This document shows positions 52,245 to 61,356 of a stretch of 64,000 bases of DNA, one piece after another. Below the pieces are notes generated by a model, which worked only from the letters and a program-made list of their open reading frames with translations, was not told the DNA's origin and did not search any database. How positions within the stretch are numbered: position 1 is the stretch's first letter; each line of letters begins with the position of its first letter. The stretch is from Flavobacterium aquicola (GTDB lineage: Bacteria; Bacteroidota; Bacteroidia; Flavobacteriales; Flavobacteriaceae), in contig NZ_QUNI01000003.1 of the NCBI RefSeq assembly GCF_003385115.1, positions 1 through 64,000 on the forward strand. Direction: 5' to 3'. The position numbers and the translations under genes were made by a program.

Positions 52245-52688
52245 ATGATAAACATTTTCACCGACGAATACTTTATGAAGAAAGCTTTGCAGGAAGCCGA
52301 AATGGCTTTTGAGAAAGGCGAAATTCCTGTGGGTGCCGTTGTGGTGGTCAATAATATCGTGATTGCCCGAAGTCATAATTTAACCGAATTGCTCAATGAT
52401 GTTACTGCCCACGCCGAAATGCAGGCTATTACTGCGTCGGCGAATTATCTTGGGGGGAAATACCTGAAAGACTGCACGCTTTACGTTACGGTGGAACCCT
52501 GCCAAATGTGTGCTGGCGCTTTGTATTGGAGTCAAATTACCAAAGTTGTTTATGGCGCTACTGATGAACACCGTGGTTATGTGAAAATGGGAACTAAACT
52601 ACATCCCAAAACCGTTGTCGTTAGCGGAGTTATGGCCGATGAAGCTTCGGAATTGATGAAACGTTTTTTTGCTGAGAGAAGAAAGTAA
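52245..52688 (+). CDS. tadA: tRNA-specific adenosine deaminase
   Basis: 147 residues from the ATG at 52245; the frame is open further upstream but that part overlaps the 66-residue gene. The zinc deaminase site is complete: HAEMQAI with E as proton shuttle, and PCQMCAGAL. VGAVVVVNNIVIARSHN and the C-terminal FFAERRK are typical of TadA. It converts adenosine-34 to inosine in tRNA-Arg. Its first codons are duplicated at 51979. Confidence 0.92.
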   Translation: MINIFTDEYFMKKALQEAEMAFEKGEIPVGAVVVVNNIVIARSHNLTELLNDVTAHAEMQAITASANYLGGKYLKDCTLYVTVEPCQMCAGALYWSQITKVVYGATDEHRGYVKMGTKLHPKTVVVSGVMADEASELMKRFFAERRK

Positions 52689-52742
52689 ACTTTTAGCAAA
52701 ACGAGATTATAGATTTTCTTGCTAAGCTTTTTCTAAGTATAA

Positions 52743-52810
52743 TTCTCGCAAAGACGCGAAGACGCAAAGAAATCCCATTATGACTTTGCGTCTTCGCTTC
52801 TTTGCGAGAA
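52743..52810. repeat. Palindromic GCAAAGACGC-type intergenic repeat
   Basis: Arms 52743-52769 and 52784-52810 (27 nt, one mismatch) carry TTCTCGCAAAGACGCG and its complement. This fills most of the 328-bp gap before 53017; the rest (52811-53016) is AT-rich. GAATCTTTG at 52970 resembles a -7 element for the next gene. Confidence 0.85.
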
Positions 52811-53016
52811 AAACCAAGGTTTAGTATGTTTATATTATGCATGATGCAGTAAAATTATCTTAAAAAAACACCTCCAAAAAATAATTCCCCTCCAAAGAAT
52901 TTTCTTCTTAAAATTATATACATTTACTACAATATTGTATCGGTTTTGCAGTTATGATTTTTAACTGTGAATCTTTGTCATTGTCTTAGTTCGTAACCCA
53001 TTAACTCTAAATAAAA

Positions 53017-56000
53017 GTGAAAACAAAAGGATTAATTTACGTGATTTGTGTGTTTTTTTTGTTTCAGGCGTGTGGCCGAAAATCTGCCTCCGATTTTAAT
53101 TCCGATTTTTCATTATTTAAAGAGTATATAGTCAGTTTTACGGGGGGAATCGTCTCGGCGCAATCAGATATTCGTGTGGTTTTGGCTTTCGATAACAATT
53201 GGAAAGTCAATCAGGTTTTGGATGATGATTTGATCGATATTTCTCCTAATGTCCACGGAAAAGTAGTGGCACTTTCGAACAATACCATTGCTTTTATTCC
53301 CGAAAAAAAGCTGGAATCGGGCACTGAATATCAGGTGACTCTGCATTTGGATAAACTGAATTCAAAGGTAGCCGAAAAGAACAAGGAACTTTCCAATTTC
53401 AATTTCACGGTAAAAACCATCAAGCAGGACTTTATTGTAAATACGCTCGACGTTCAGTCGTACAGCAAGGAATACCAATATCTGAATTGTGTGCTGAAAA
53501 CTGCCGACAATATGGATTTTGAAACCGCCAAAAAGTTGGTGGAAGCCGAGTATAACGGCAATGATTTGAAAATTATTTTCGAAAAATCGAATGCTGTTGG
53601 GAAAGAGTTTAAATTCAGAATTGACAGTATTCAGAGAGTGGATTCTGCAAGTAATCTCGAGATAAAATACGACGGAAGCGATTATGATATGGACCAAAAA
53701 GGGACGATTGATTTTCCGATTACGGCTCTGAATGAGTTCAAAGTTATCAAAACCGAATTGCAGGAGGGAAATAATCAAATGTTGTCGATTAATTTTTCGG
53801 AACCTTTGGAGAAAGGGCAGGATTTTAAAGGTTTGGTGGCGATTCAAAATACTAATAATTTGAAGTTTTCGACACAGGGAAATGTCTTGAAAGTTTATTT
53901 TAATAATGAAAAAGCGGTTGAAAAACCAGTTGAAGTTGTACCTGAAGTTATTGAAACTACTGTGGTTGTTGATAGTGCAGCGGTTGTGGTTGATTCAGCT
54001 TCGGTTGCAGAACCTGAAGAAGAGGAGGTGGTTGAGGTTGTAGAACCTGAGCCAGTTGCTGTCTTTTCGCAAAAACTCACCGGAGAATTATTGTTGGAAG
54101 TCTTTCAGGGAATTGAAAGTGAATACGGTAAAAAACTGAATGAGAATTACTCCGATAAAATTTCATTTGACGAAATAAAACCTAGTGTTCGTTTCATCAA
54201 AAACGGAACGATTCTGCCAAGTTCGAGTAATTTAAAACTCAATTTTGAAGCCGTAAATCTTCGAGCTGTCGATGTAAAAGTGTTTAAAATTTATAAAAAT
54301 AATATTCTTCAATTTTTACAGGATAATGAATTGAATGGCACAAGAAATCTAAAAAGAGTAGGTCAGCCTGTTGCCAAAACAACGCTCAATCTTAACGAGG
54401 GGAATTTAGTAAATCTAAGTAAATGGAACACTTTTGCTTTGGATTTATCCAAAATCATAACGCCGGAACCTGGAGCGATTTACAGAGTGGAGTTCGCTTA
54501 TAAAAAAGCGTATTCGTTATATAAATGTCAAAATTCGGAAGCTGATGACGGTGAAAATGAAGAGGAAGAAGTCGATGAAAAGGATGTGAATTACAGTCAA
54601 AATGCCTACGACGAATATTATTACGACGATTATGACTGGAGGGAAAGCCAGGATCCCTGTACGGATTCCTATTATTACAATGCCAAGATCGGAACTAATA
54701 TTTTGGCTTCGGATGTTGGGGTAATTGCCAAAAGAGGAGAAAATAAATCCTATCTATTCGCGGTAAGCAACATTATTACGACCGAACCGATTGCGAATGC
54801 CAGAGTGGATTTGTACAGTTTTCAGCAACAAAAATTAGCAACTTTGGCGACAAGTAGTGAGGGAATTGCGAGCTTTCAGTTGGATACTTTTGCCTATTTT
54901 GCGATTGTGACTTATGGAATGCAATCCACTTACGTGCGATTGGACGATGGAAATTCATTGTCGGTGAGTAATTTTAATGTTTCGGGTGAGACTTTGCAAA
55001 AAGGTCTCAAAGGTTTTATTTATGGGGAACGAGGGGTTTGGCGACCTGGCGATAATTTGTATTTGTCTTTTATTTTGAACGATGCCTCGAATAAATTGCC
55101 GTTGGGACATCCGATAAAATTCAGATTGAGCGATCCTAACGGGAAAGTTACCTATCAGACGGTTCAAAAAATCAATGAGTGGAATCATTATGCTTTTACC
55201 GTTCCCACAGAAGCGGATGCGCCTACGGGAAGTTGGGAAGCCATGGTTAGTGTCGGAGGTGCCAAATTTTACAAAAATATCAAAATCGAAACGATCAAAC
55301 CGAATCGTTTGAAAATTAAAAATACGTTCAAAAGAGCGGTGCTTTCGTCTTCGTATCCAAACACAAGCAACCTCAAGGTGACTTGGCTTCACGGGGCTGT
55401 CGCCAAAAATTTGAATGTCGAAATACAGGCTAAATTTTCGCCACAAACAACGACTTTCAAAAACTATGAAAAGTATACATTTGATGATTTGGTGCGACAA
55501 TTCAGTACCGAGGAAATTACTGTTTTCTCAGGAAAATTGGATGCCAACGGAAAAGCAAATACCGCAATAGATCCAAATATACAAGGAGTGGCGCCTGGAA
55601 TGCTTAAGGCTTTGTTCATCACAAAAGTGTATGAGGAAGGCGGTGATTTCAGCACCGATGTTATTGCGACAACTTATTCTCCGTTCAGCACTTATGTTGG
55701 GATTAAGTCACCTGAACTCAGTAAATATGGAATGCTGGAAACCCGTAAAGTGAACCAATTTGATATCGTTACGGTAGATGAAAACGGACGCCCAAAGTCG
55801 GTTAAAAATCTGGAAGTAAAAATCTATAAAGTAGAATGGCGCTGGTGGTGGGATGCGTCGAGTGATAATTTATCCAATTATAATTCGGATAATGCCACGA
55901 CTTCCTATAAAACTTTTAGAATAAATACCGATGCGAATGGAAAAGGAGCAGTGCGGTTTGCATTGACGGATGAAGAATGGGGACGTTATTTGATTCGGGT

Positions 56001-58689
56001 TTCGGATGAAGTTGGTGGGCACGCAACGGCTTTAACGGTAAATATCGATTGGCCAATGTGGTCTGGAAAAACTAAAAATACTGATGCTTCAACGGCCAAT
56101 ATGTTGGTTTTTTCTACTGATAAAGAAAAGTATGCTGTAGGCGAAAATGCTCAAATTTCGTTTCCATCAAGTGAAGGGGGACGTGCTTTTATTTCTATCG
56201 AAAATGGTTCGAAAGTAGTACAAACTCTTTGGGCAGAAACCAAAAAAGGTGAAACAAAAGTAACGATTCCAATTACCGCTTCGATGGCGCCGAATGTATA
56301 TTTCAATATTACGCTGTTGCAACCGCACGCTTCAACCAAGAACGATTTGCCGATTCGTATGTACGGAATTGTACCGATTGAAGTGGTGGACAAAAACACG
56401 ATACTTACGCCAAAATTAACGATGCCGGATGTATTGCGCCCCGAACAGTCATTTGCGCTAAAAGTGAGCGAACAATCCGGCAGGGAAATGACATATACGA
56501 TTGCAATTGTAGATGAAGGATTATTGGATTTGACCCGTTTTAAAGCACCAAATGCATGGGACAGTTTTTATGTTCGCGAAGCTTTGGGCGTAAAAACCTG
56601 GGATATTTACGATGATGTGATCGGTGCGTATGGCGGAAAAGTGAATCAGGTTTTCAGCATTGGTGGTGATCAGGATTTAGGTGGCGGAAAAGCTAAAAAA
56701 GCAAACCGATTTAAACCAGTTGTGATTTTTATGGGGCCTTTTAAACTGGAAAAAGGTCAAACCAAAACCCATCAGATAAAATTGCCAAAATACATTGGTT
56801 CGGTAAAAACGATGATCGTGGCTGGCGATGCGACTACAAGTGCCTACGGAAGTGTCGAAAAAGCAACTCCTGTCCGCAGTCCGTTGATGGTTTTGGCTTC
56901 GTTGCCAAGAAAAATTTCTCCATCAGAAAAGGTGACGATTCCGGTTACTGTTTTTGCAATGGAAAAAAATATCAAAAATGTTACGGTTCAGATTAAAACG
57001 AATAACGGTCTGAAAGTAATTGGCAATGCCGTTCAAAATGTTGTATTTACTCAGCCTGACGAGAAAATGGCTTATTTCAATTTGGCTGTTGGTTCCGTTA
57101 CAGGAATCGGAAAAGTGCAGATTGTGGCGACTTCGGGCAAAGAGAAATCAGTTTATGATGTGGAAATTGATATGACCAATCCGAATCCGGTGACTAATAC
57201 GTTTACCGATGTGATTTTGGAACCGAACAGTTCGAAAACTATTTCGTGGAAAACATTCGGTGTTTCGGGAAGTAATAAGGCGAAATTGGAAATTTCATCA
57301 ATGCCGACCATCAATTTGAATGGGCGTTTGCAGTATCTTATTCAGTATCCTCACGGTTGTGTGGAGCAGACTACATCGTCGGTTTTCCCACAGTTGTATC
57401 TGAATGACATCGTTGATTTGGATGCTTATCGCAAAGATTTGATTCAGAAAAATGTAACCGCAGGAATTACCCGTTTGGGAAGTTTTCAATTGTCGAATGG
57501 CGGAGTGGCGTATTGGCAGGGGAATACGGTCGCAGATGATTGGGGAACTTCATATGCCGGACATTTTATGATTGAAGCGGAGAAAAAAGGGTATTTTTTG
57601 CCGATTAATTTTAAATCAAAATGGCTTTCGTACCAACAAAAAGAAGCCAAGCAATGGCGTTTTATGCCAAGCTACGGAAATGATTTGGCGCAGGCCTATC
57701 GTTTATACACTTTGGCTTTGGCGGGATCACCTGATTTGGCTTCGATGAACAGATTGCGAGAGACGAAAGGGATTTCGAACGAAAGTAAATTGCGTTTGGC
57801 AGTGGCGTATGTGTTGGCAGGACAAAAATCGGCTGGTCAGACATTATTTTTGAACAGTACAATAGAAGATAATTCCAATTACAACTATTACTATTATGGT
57901 TCGGCCGACAGAAATCGGGCAATGGCATTGGAAACGATGTTGTTGCTTGGGCAAAAGGAAAAGTCATTTGCAATGGCGATAAAATTAGCAAAAGACATGT
58001 CCAGCGATCAATGGATGAGCACGCAGACCACGGCTTATTGCTTGTATGCAATGGCTAAATTTTCGATGAGCAATGGTGCCAAAGGAATTGATATTCAGTT
58101 TACCAAAGACGGAAAATCGCAAGCAGTTAAAACTATGAAAACCATAGCAGACAAGAGTTTGGCTGTCAAAATGGGTTCAAACAGTGTGACTCTAAAAAAT
58201 AACAGAAAGAACAGATTGTTTGTTAGGGTGCTGAATACCGGAATTCTTCCTATTGGTCAGGAAAATGAAATACAGAGCAATGTTTCGGCTTCTATAGTTT
58301 TCAAAAACCGAAAAGGTGGTGTTATCAATGTATCTAAAATCAATCAGGGAACCGAGTTTGTGGCTGAGGTTACCGTTAGAAACCAAAAGAACGAACACGT
58401 TGAAAATGTAGCGTTGTCTCAGATTTTACCATCCGGTTTTGAAATTGTAAATACCCGTTTTACGGACTATGGTGACGCAACCAACAATGTTGCCGATTAT
58501 ATTGATATTCGTGATGATAGAACTAATTTCTATTTTGGCTTGAAAGCAGGTGAGGCAAAAACGTTTAGAATATTGCTGAATGCTTCTTATTTGGGAACGT
58601 ATTATTTACCTGGACTGCAATGCGAGGCGATGTATGATAATACGTTTTTGGCAAGGACTAAAGGATTTTGGGTTCAGGTGGTGAAGTAG
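53017..58689 (+). CDS. Alpha-2-macroglobulin-family lipoprotein with thioester site
   Basis: 1890 residues, starting at GTG (53017), which I prefer because MKTKGLIYVICVFFLFQAC is then a lipoprotein signal with Cys19. Two acidic linkers (about 315-350 and 507-545, rich in E and D) separate N-terminal beta domains. An MG2-type domain follows (YGERGVWRPGDNLYLSFILND), then the central A2M region. The thioester motif HGCVEQTTS has Cys1448, with E1450 and Q1451. Bacterial members trap attacking proteases in the periplasm. The pbpC gene lies 288 bp downstream on the same strand, the classical yfhM/pbpC pairing. Confidence 0.93.
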   Translation: MKTKGLIYVICVFFLFQACGRKSASDFNSDFSLFKEYIVSFTGGIVSAQSDIRVVLAFDNNWKVNQVLDDDLIDISPNVHGKVVALSNNTIAFIPEKKLESGTEYQVTLHLDKLNSKVAEKNKELSNFNFTVKTIKQDFIVNTLDVQSYSKEYQYLNCVLKTADNMDFETAKKLVEAEYNGNDLKIIFEKSNAVGKEFKFRIDSIQRVDSASNLEIKYDGSDYDMDQKGTIDFPITALNEFKVIKTELQEGNNQMLSINFSEPLEKGQDFKGLVAIQNTNNLKFSTQGNVLKVYFNNEKAVEKPVEVVPEVIETTVVVDSAAVVVDSASVAEPEEEEVVEVVEPEPVAVFSQKLTGELLLEVFQGIESEYGKKLNENYSDKISFDEIKPSVRFIKNGTILPSSSNLKLNFEAVNLRAVDVKVFKIYKNNILQFLQDNELNGTRNLKRVGQPVAKTTLNLNEGNLVNLSKWNTFALDLSKIITPEPGAIYRVEFAYKKAYSLYKCQNSEADDGENEEEEVDEKDVNYSQNAYDEYYYDDYDWRESQDPCTDSYYYNAKIGTNILASDVGVIAKRGENKSYLFAVSNIITTEPIANARVDLYSFQQQKLATLATSSEGIASFQLDTFAYFAIVTYGMQSTYVRLDDGNSLSVSNFNVSGETLQKGLKGFIYGERGVWRPGDNLYLSFILNDASNKLPLGHPIKFRLSDPNGKVTYQTVQKINEWNHYAFTVPTEADAPTGSWEAMVSVGGAKFYKNIKIETIKPNRLKIKNTFKRAVLSSSYPNTSNLKVTWLHGAVAKNLNVEIQAKFSPQTTTFKNYEKYTFDDLVRQFSTEEITVFSGKLDANGKANTAIDPNIQGVAPGMLKALFITKVYEEGGDFSTDVIATTYSPFSTYVGIKSPELSKYGMLETRKVNQFDIVTVDENGRPKSVKNLEVKIYKVEWRWWWDASSDNLSNYNSDNATTSYKTFRINTDANGKGAVRFALTDEEWGRYLIRVSDEVGGHATALTVNIDWPMWSGKTKNTDASTANMLVFSTDKEKYAVGENAQISFPSSEGGRAFISIENGSKVVQTLWAETKKGETKVTIPITASMAPNVYFNITLLQPHASTKNDLPIRMYGIVPIEVVDKNTILTPKLTMPDVLRPEQSFALKVSEQSGREMTYTIAIVDEGLLDLTRFKAPNAWDSFYVREALGVKTWDIYDDVIGAYGGKVNQVFSIGGDQDLGGGKAKKANRFKPVVIFMGPFKLEKGQTKTHQIKLPKYIGSVKTMIVAGDATTSAYGSVEKATPVRSPLMVLASLPRKISPSEKVTIPVTVFAMEKNIKNVTVQIKTNNGLKVIGNAVQNVVFTQPDEKMAYFNLAVGSVTGIGKVQIVATSGKEKSVYDVEIDMTNPNPVTNTFTDVILEPNSSKTISWKTFGVSGSNKAKLEISSMPTINLNGRLQYLIQYPHGCVEQTTSSVFPQLYLNDIVDLDAYRKDLIQKNVTAGITRLGSFQLSNGGVAYWQGNTVADDWGTSYAGHFMIEAEKKGYFLPINFKSKWLSYQQKEAKQWRFMPSYGNDLAQAYRLYTLALAGSPDLASMNRLRETKGISNESKLRLAVAYVLAGQKSAGQTLFLNSTIEDNSNYNYYYYGSADRNRAMALETMLLLGQKEKSFAMAIKLAKDMSSDQWMSTQTTAYCLYAMAKFSMSNGAKGIDIQFTKDGKSQAVKTMKTIADKSLAVKMGSNSVTLKNNRKNRLFVRVLNTGILPIGQENEIQSNVSASIVFKNRKGGVINVSKINQGTEFVAEVTVRNQKNEHVENVALSQILPSGFEIVNTRFTDYGDATNNVADYIDIRDDRTNFYFGLKAGEAKTFRILLNASYLGTYYLPGLQCEAMYDNTFLARTKGFWVQVVK

Positions 58690-58697
58690 ATAATGAT

Positions 58698-58920
58698 ATG
58701 GGCCACGGATGCCACGGATTAAACGGATTTTACACGGATTGAATTAAAAATAAATCTGCTGAATCTGCGAAATCTGCATGAAAAATATAGCACGCAGATT
58801 TTGCAGATTTACGCAGATAAAATATAGCTCGGATACAAAGGATTTTATGCAAATTGAAATAAAAATTTATAAAGTAAAAATCTGTGATAATCCGTTCCAT
58901 CCGTGTCATCCGTGTCCAAA
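58698..58920. repeat. Nested palindromes of the ACGGAT/GCAGATT type
   Basis: Outer arms with CCACGGATGCCACGGAT pair with ATCCGTGTCATCCGTGTCC near 58900; inner arms (AAATCTGCTGAATCTGC.. with GCAGATTTTGCAGATTTACG) form a second hairpin. The style matches 42528 and 50788. The element makes up most of the gap between the alpha-2-macroglobulin gene and pbpC, so read-through may meet strong structure. Confidence 0.8.
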
Positions 58921-58921
58921 A

Positions 58922-58969
58922 AAACTTTGCGTACTTAGCGTATAACTTTGCGACCCTTGCGGTTAAACA
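58922..58969 (+). repeat. ACTTTGCG-type short repeat overlapping the pbpC start region
   Basis: AAAACTTTGCGTACTTAGCG and ACTTTGCGACCCTTGCGG are two short similar segments. They belong to the same style as the GCAAAGACGC palindromes (13448, 52743). This puts repeat DNA directly before the pbpC start. Confidence 0.5.
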
Positions 58970-58977
58970 AAAAAACT

Positions 58978-61353
58978 TTGAAAAATAAACTAATAGCGTT
59001 CTCACAACGCATCATCAATTGGATAAAAAGGAATAAAATAAAATCATCAATAGCATTTTTGCTGTTGGTGGTTTATTATTTTTCGTTGCGACGAACTTTG
59101 TTTCAGGAACCGTATTCCACGGTGATTGAAAGCAGGGAAGGTGAGTTGCTTGGCGCTAAAATTGCGCTTGACGGACAATGGCGGTTTCCCGCGCAAGACA
59201 GCGTTCCTAATAAATTCAAGAAATGCATTGTCTATTTTGAGGATGAGTATTTTTATAAACACCCTGGATTCAATCCTGTGGCGATGGTCAACGCATTTAA
59301 GCAAAATAGAAAAGCAGGCAAAGTCGTTCGTGGCGGAAGTACTTTGACGCAACAAGTAATCCGCTTATCTAGAAATGGAAAAGGGCGAACCTATTTCGAA
59401 AAATTAATCGAACTTATTCTCGCAACGAGATTAGAGTTGGGATATTCGAAAAATGGAATATTGGAATTATACGCTTCTCATGCTCCTTTTGGCGGAAATG
59501 TGGTGGGTCTCGAAATGGCTTCCTGGCGGTATTTTGGAGTGCAGTCACATCAATTGTCTTGGGCTGAAAGCGCAACATTGGCGGTTTTGCCGAATGCTCC
59601 AAGTTTAATTTACCCTGGTAAAAACCAAATTAAATTATTAAGTAAACGCAATAGGCTTTTGCTAAAATTAAATCAAGAAGGAATAATCGACAAGCAAACT
59701 TATGAACTTTCGATAGACGAACCGTTGCCACAAAAGCCGTATGATCTGCCTCAAATTGCACCTCATTTATTGCAACGTGTTGCCAGAAATCAGTCGGGAA
59801 CAAGGGTTAAAACGACTATTGAAATTGGATTGCAGAACAGGGTCAACCAAATTGCGAAGTATTATTACAATCAATACAGACAAAATGAAGTCCATAATTT
59901 GGCCATTTTGGTTATTGACGTGTCCAATCGAAAAGTGCTGAGTTACGTGGGGAATTCGCCTACGGATGGTAACCACCAAAAAGATGTGGATATTATCGAT
60001 GCGCCACGAAGTACGGGAAGTATTCTCAAACCGCTTTTGTACGGGGCTATGCTCGACGACGGGGAATTGTTGCCCAACACATTGGTGGCTGATATCCCGA
60101 CACAGATTTCGGGTTATACACCACAAAATTTCAACCTGACATTTGACGGTGCGGTTCCGGCACATCGGGCATTGTCGCGTTCGCTGAATATTCCCGCCGT
60201 ATTGATGTTGCAGGATTTTGGTGTGAATAAATTTTATGAAGAATTACAGCGTTTCAAATTAAGAGATATAAATAAACCTCCAGACCATTACGGTTTGTCG
60301 CTTATTTTGGGCGGAGCCGAAAGCAATTTATGGGATTTGTGCCGAACCTATGCGGGTTTGTCTTCAACCTTAAATTATTTCAATAAAAATCAAGGAAACT
60401 ACCGAACCAATGAATTTGCAGAACTTAATTATGATGATGATTTTCAAATAGATTTTGGGGACGAAACCAAGCAAAAGAACATTTTGGGAGCGGGTTCGAT
60501 TTGGCAGACCTATAATGCAATGGAACAGGTAAATCGTCCCGAGGGTGACGAGGCTTGGAAATTCTACGACAGTTCGCTCAAAATTGCTTGGAAAACTGGA
60601 ACTAGTTTTGGTAACCGCGATGCGTGGGCGATAGGAACGAATGCAAAATATGTTGTGGGTGTGTGGGTAGGTAACGCAACAGGTGAGGGAAGGCCTACAT
60701 TGACGGGAGTTACAAGTTCGGCTCCTATTTTGTTTGATGTCTTTAATTTGTTGCCAAGACAACGATGGTTTGATACGCCCTATAAAGATTTGGATGAAGT
60801 TGAGGTCTGTAACCTGAGTGGCTATATTGCCAAAGAAGGCTGTCCGACAATTAAACAATGGGTTTCCAAAAAAGGGAAGAATACTCCTGTTTGTCCCTAC
60901 CATAAAACGGTGCATTTGGATAAAACACTGCAGTTTCAGGTTAACAGCAGTTGCGAAAGTGTTGATAAAATTGTGACCAAAAATTGGTTTGTTTTGCCTC
61001 CCGTGATGGCTTGGTATTACAAAAGTCAGCACATTGAGTATTTGCCGTTGCCTCCGTTCAGAAATGATTGTATGGGAACACAAACCGCTACAATGGATTT
61101 TATTTACCCAAAAACCAACAGCAAAATCTATTTGACCAAAAATTTCAACAGCGAAGTACAGCCCGTGATTTTAAAAGTGGCTCATTCGCAACGCGAAAGC
61201 AAATTGTTTTGGTATGTCGATAATGTTTTTAAAGGCACGACCAAAACCTTTCATGAAATGCCTATTTCGGCAACGACGGGATTTCATTACATTACTGTGG
61301 TCGATGAATTTGGAAACGAAATTCGAAGAAAAATTGAGATTGTGAAGGAATAA
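58978..61353 (+). CDS. pbpC: Penicillin-binding protein 1C
   Basis: 791 residues from a TTG at 58978 (LKNKLIAFSQRIINW); no ATG occurs before the transglycosylase domain, and the TTG at 58948 lies in repeat DNA. An N-terminal membrane anchor (SSIAFLLLVVYYFSL) leads to the transglycosylase domain (EDEYFYKHPGF, GGSTLTQQVIRLSRN) and the transpeptidase domain with S348-I-L-K351, SRSLN and KTGTS. The C-terminal ~100 residues form the extra BiPBP-C domain. It builds or repairs peptidoglycan. Together with the upstream alpha-2-macroglobulin it fits the envelope-defence pair seen in many bacteria. Confidence 0.92.
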   Translation: MKNKLIAFSQRIINWIKRNKIKSSIAFLLLVVYYFSLRRTLFQEPYSTVIESREGELLGAKIALDGQWRFPAQDSVPNKFKKCIVYFEDEYFYKHPGFNPVAMVNAFKQNRKAGKVVRGGSTLTQQVIRLSRNGKGRTYFEKLIELILATRLELGYSKNGILELYASHAPFGGNVVGLEMASWRYFGVQSHQLSWAESATLAVLPNAPSLIYPGKNQIKLLSKRNRLLLKLNQEGIIDKQTYELSIDEPLPQKPYDLPQIAPHLLQRVARNQSGTRVKTTIEIGLQNRVNQIAKYYYNQYRQNEVHNLAILVIDVSNRKVLSYVGNSPTDGNHQKDVDIIDAPRSTGSILKPLLYGAMLDDGELLPNTLVADIPTQISGYTPQNFNLTFDGAVPAHRALSRSLNIPAVLMLQDFGVNKFYEELQRFKLRDINKPPDHYGLSLILGGAESNLWDLCRTYAGLSSTLNYFNKNQGNYRTNEFAELNYDDDFQIDFGDETKQKNILGAGSIWQTYNAMEQVNRPEGDEAWKFYDSSLKIAWKTGTSFGNRDAWAIGTNAKYVVGVWVGNATGEGRPTLTGVTSSAPILFDVFNLLPRQRWFDTPYKDLDEVEVCNLSGYIAKEGCPTIKQWVSKKGKNTPVCPYHKTVHLDKTLQFQVNSSCESVDKIVTKNWFVLPPVMAWYYKSQHIEYLPLPPFRNDCMGTQTATMDFIYPKTNSKIYLTKNFNSEVQPVILKVAHSQRESKLFWYVDNVFKGTTKTFHEMPISATTGFHYITVVDEFGNEIRRKIEIVKE

Positions 61354-61356
61354 TTT

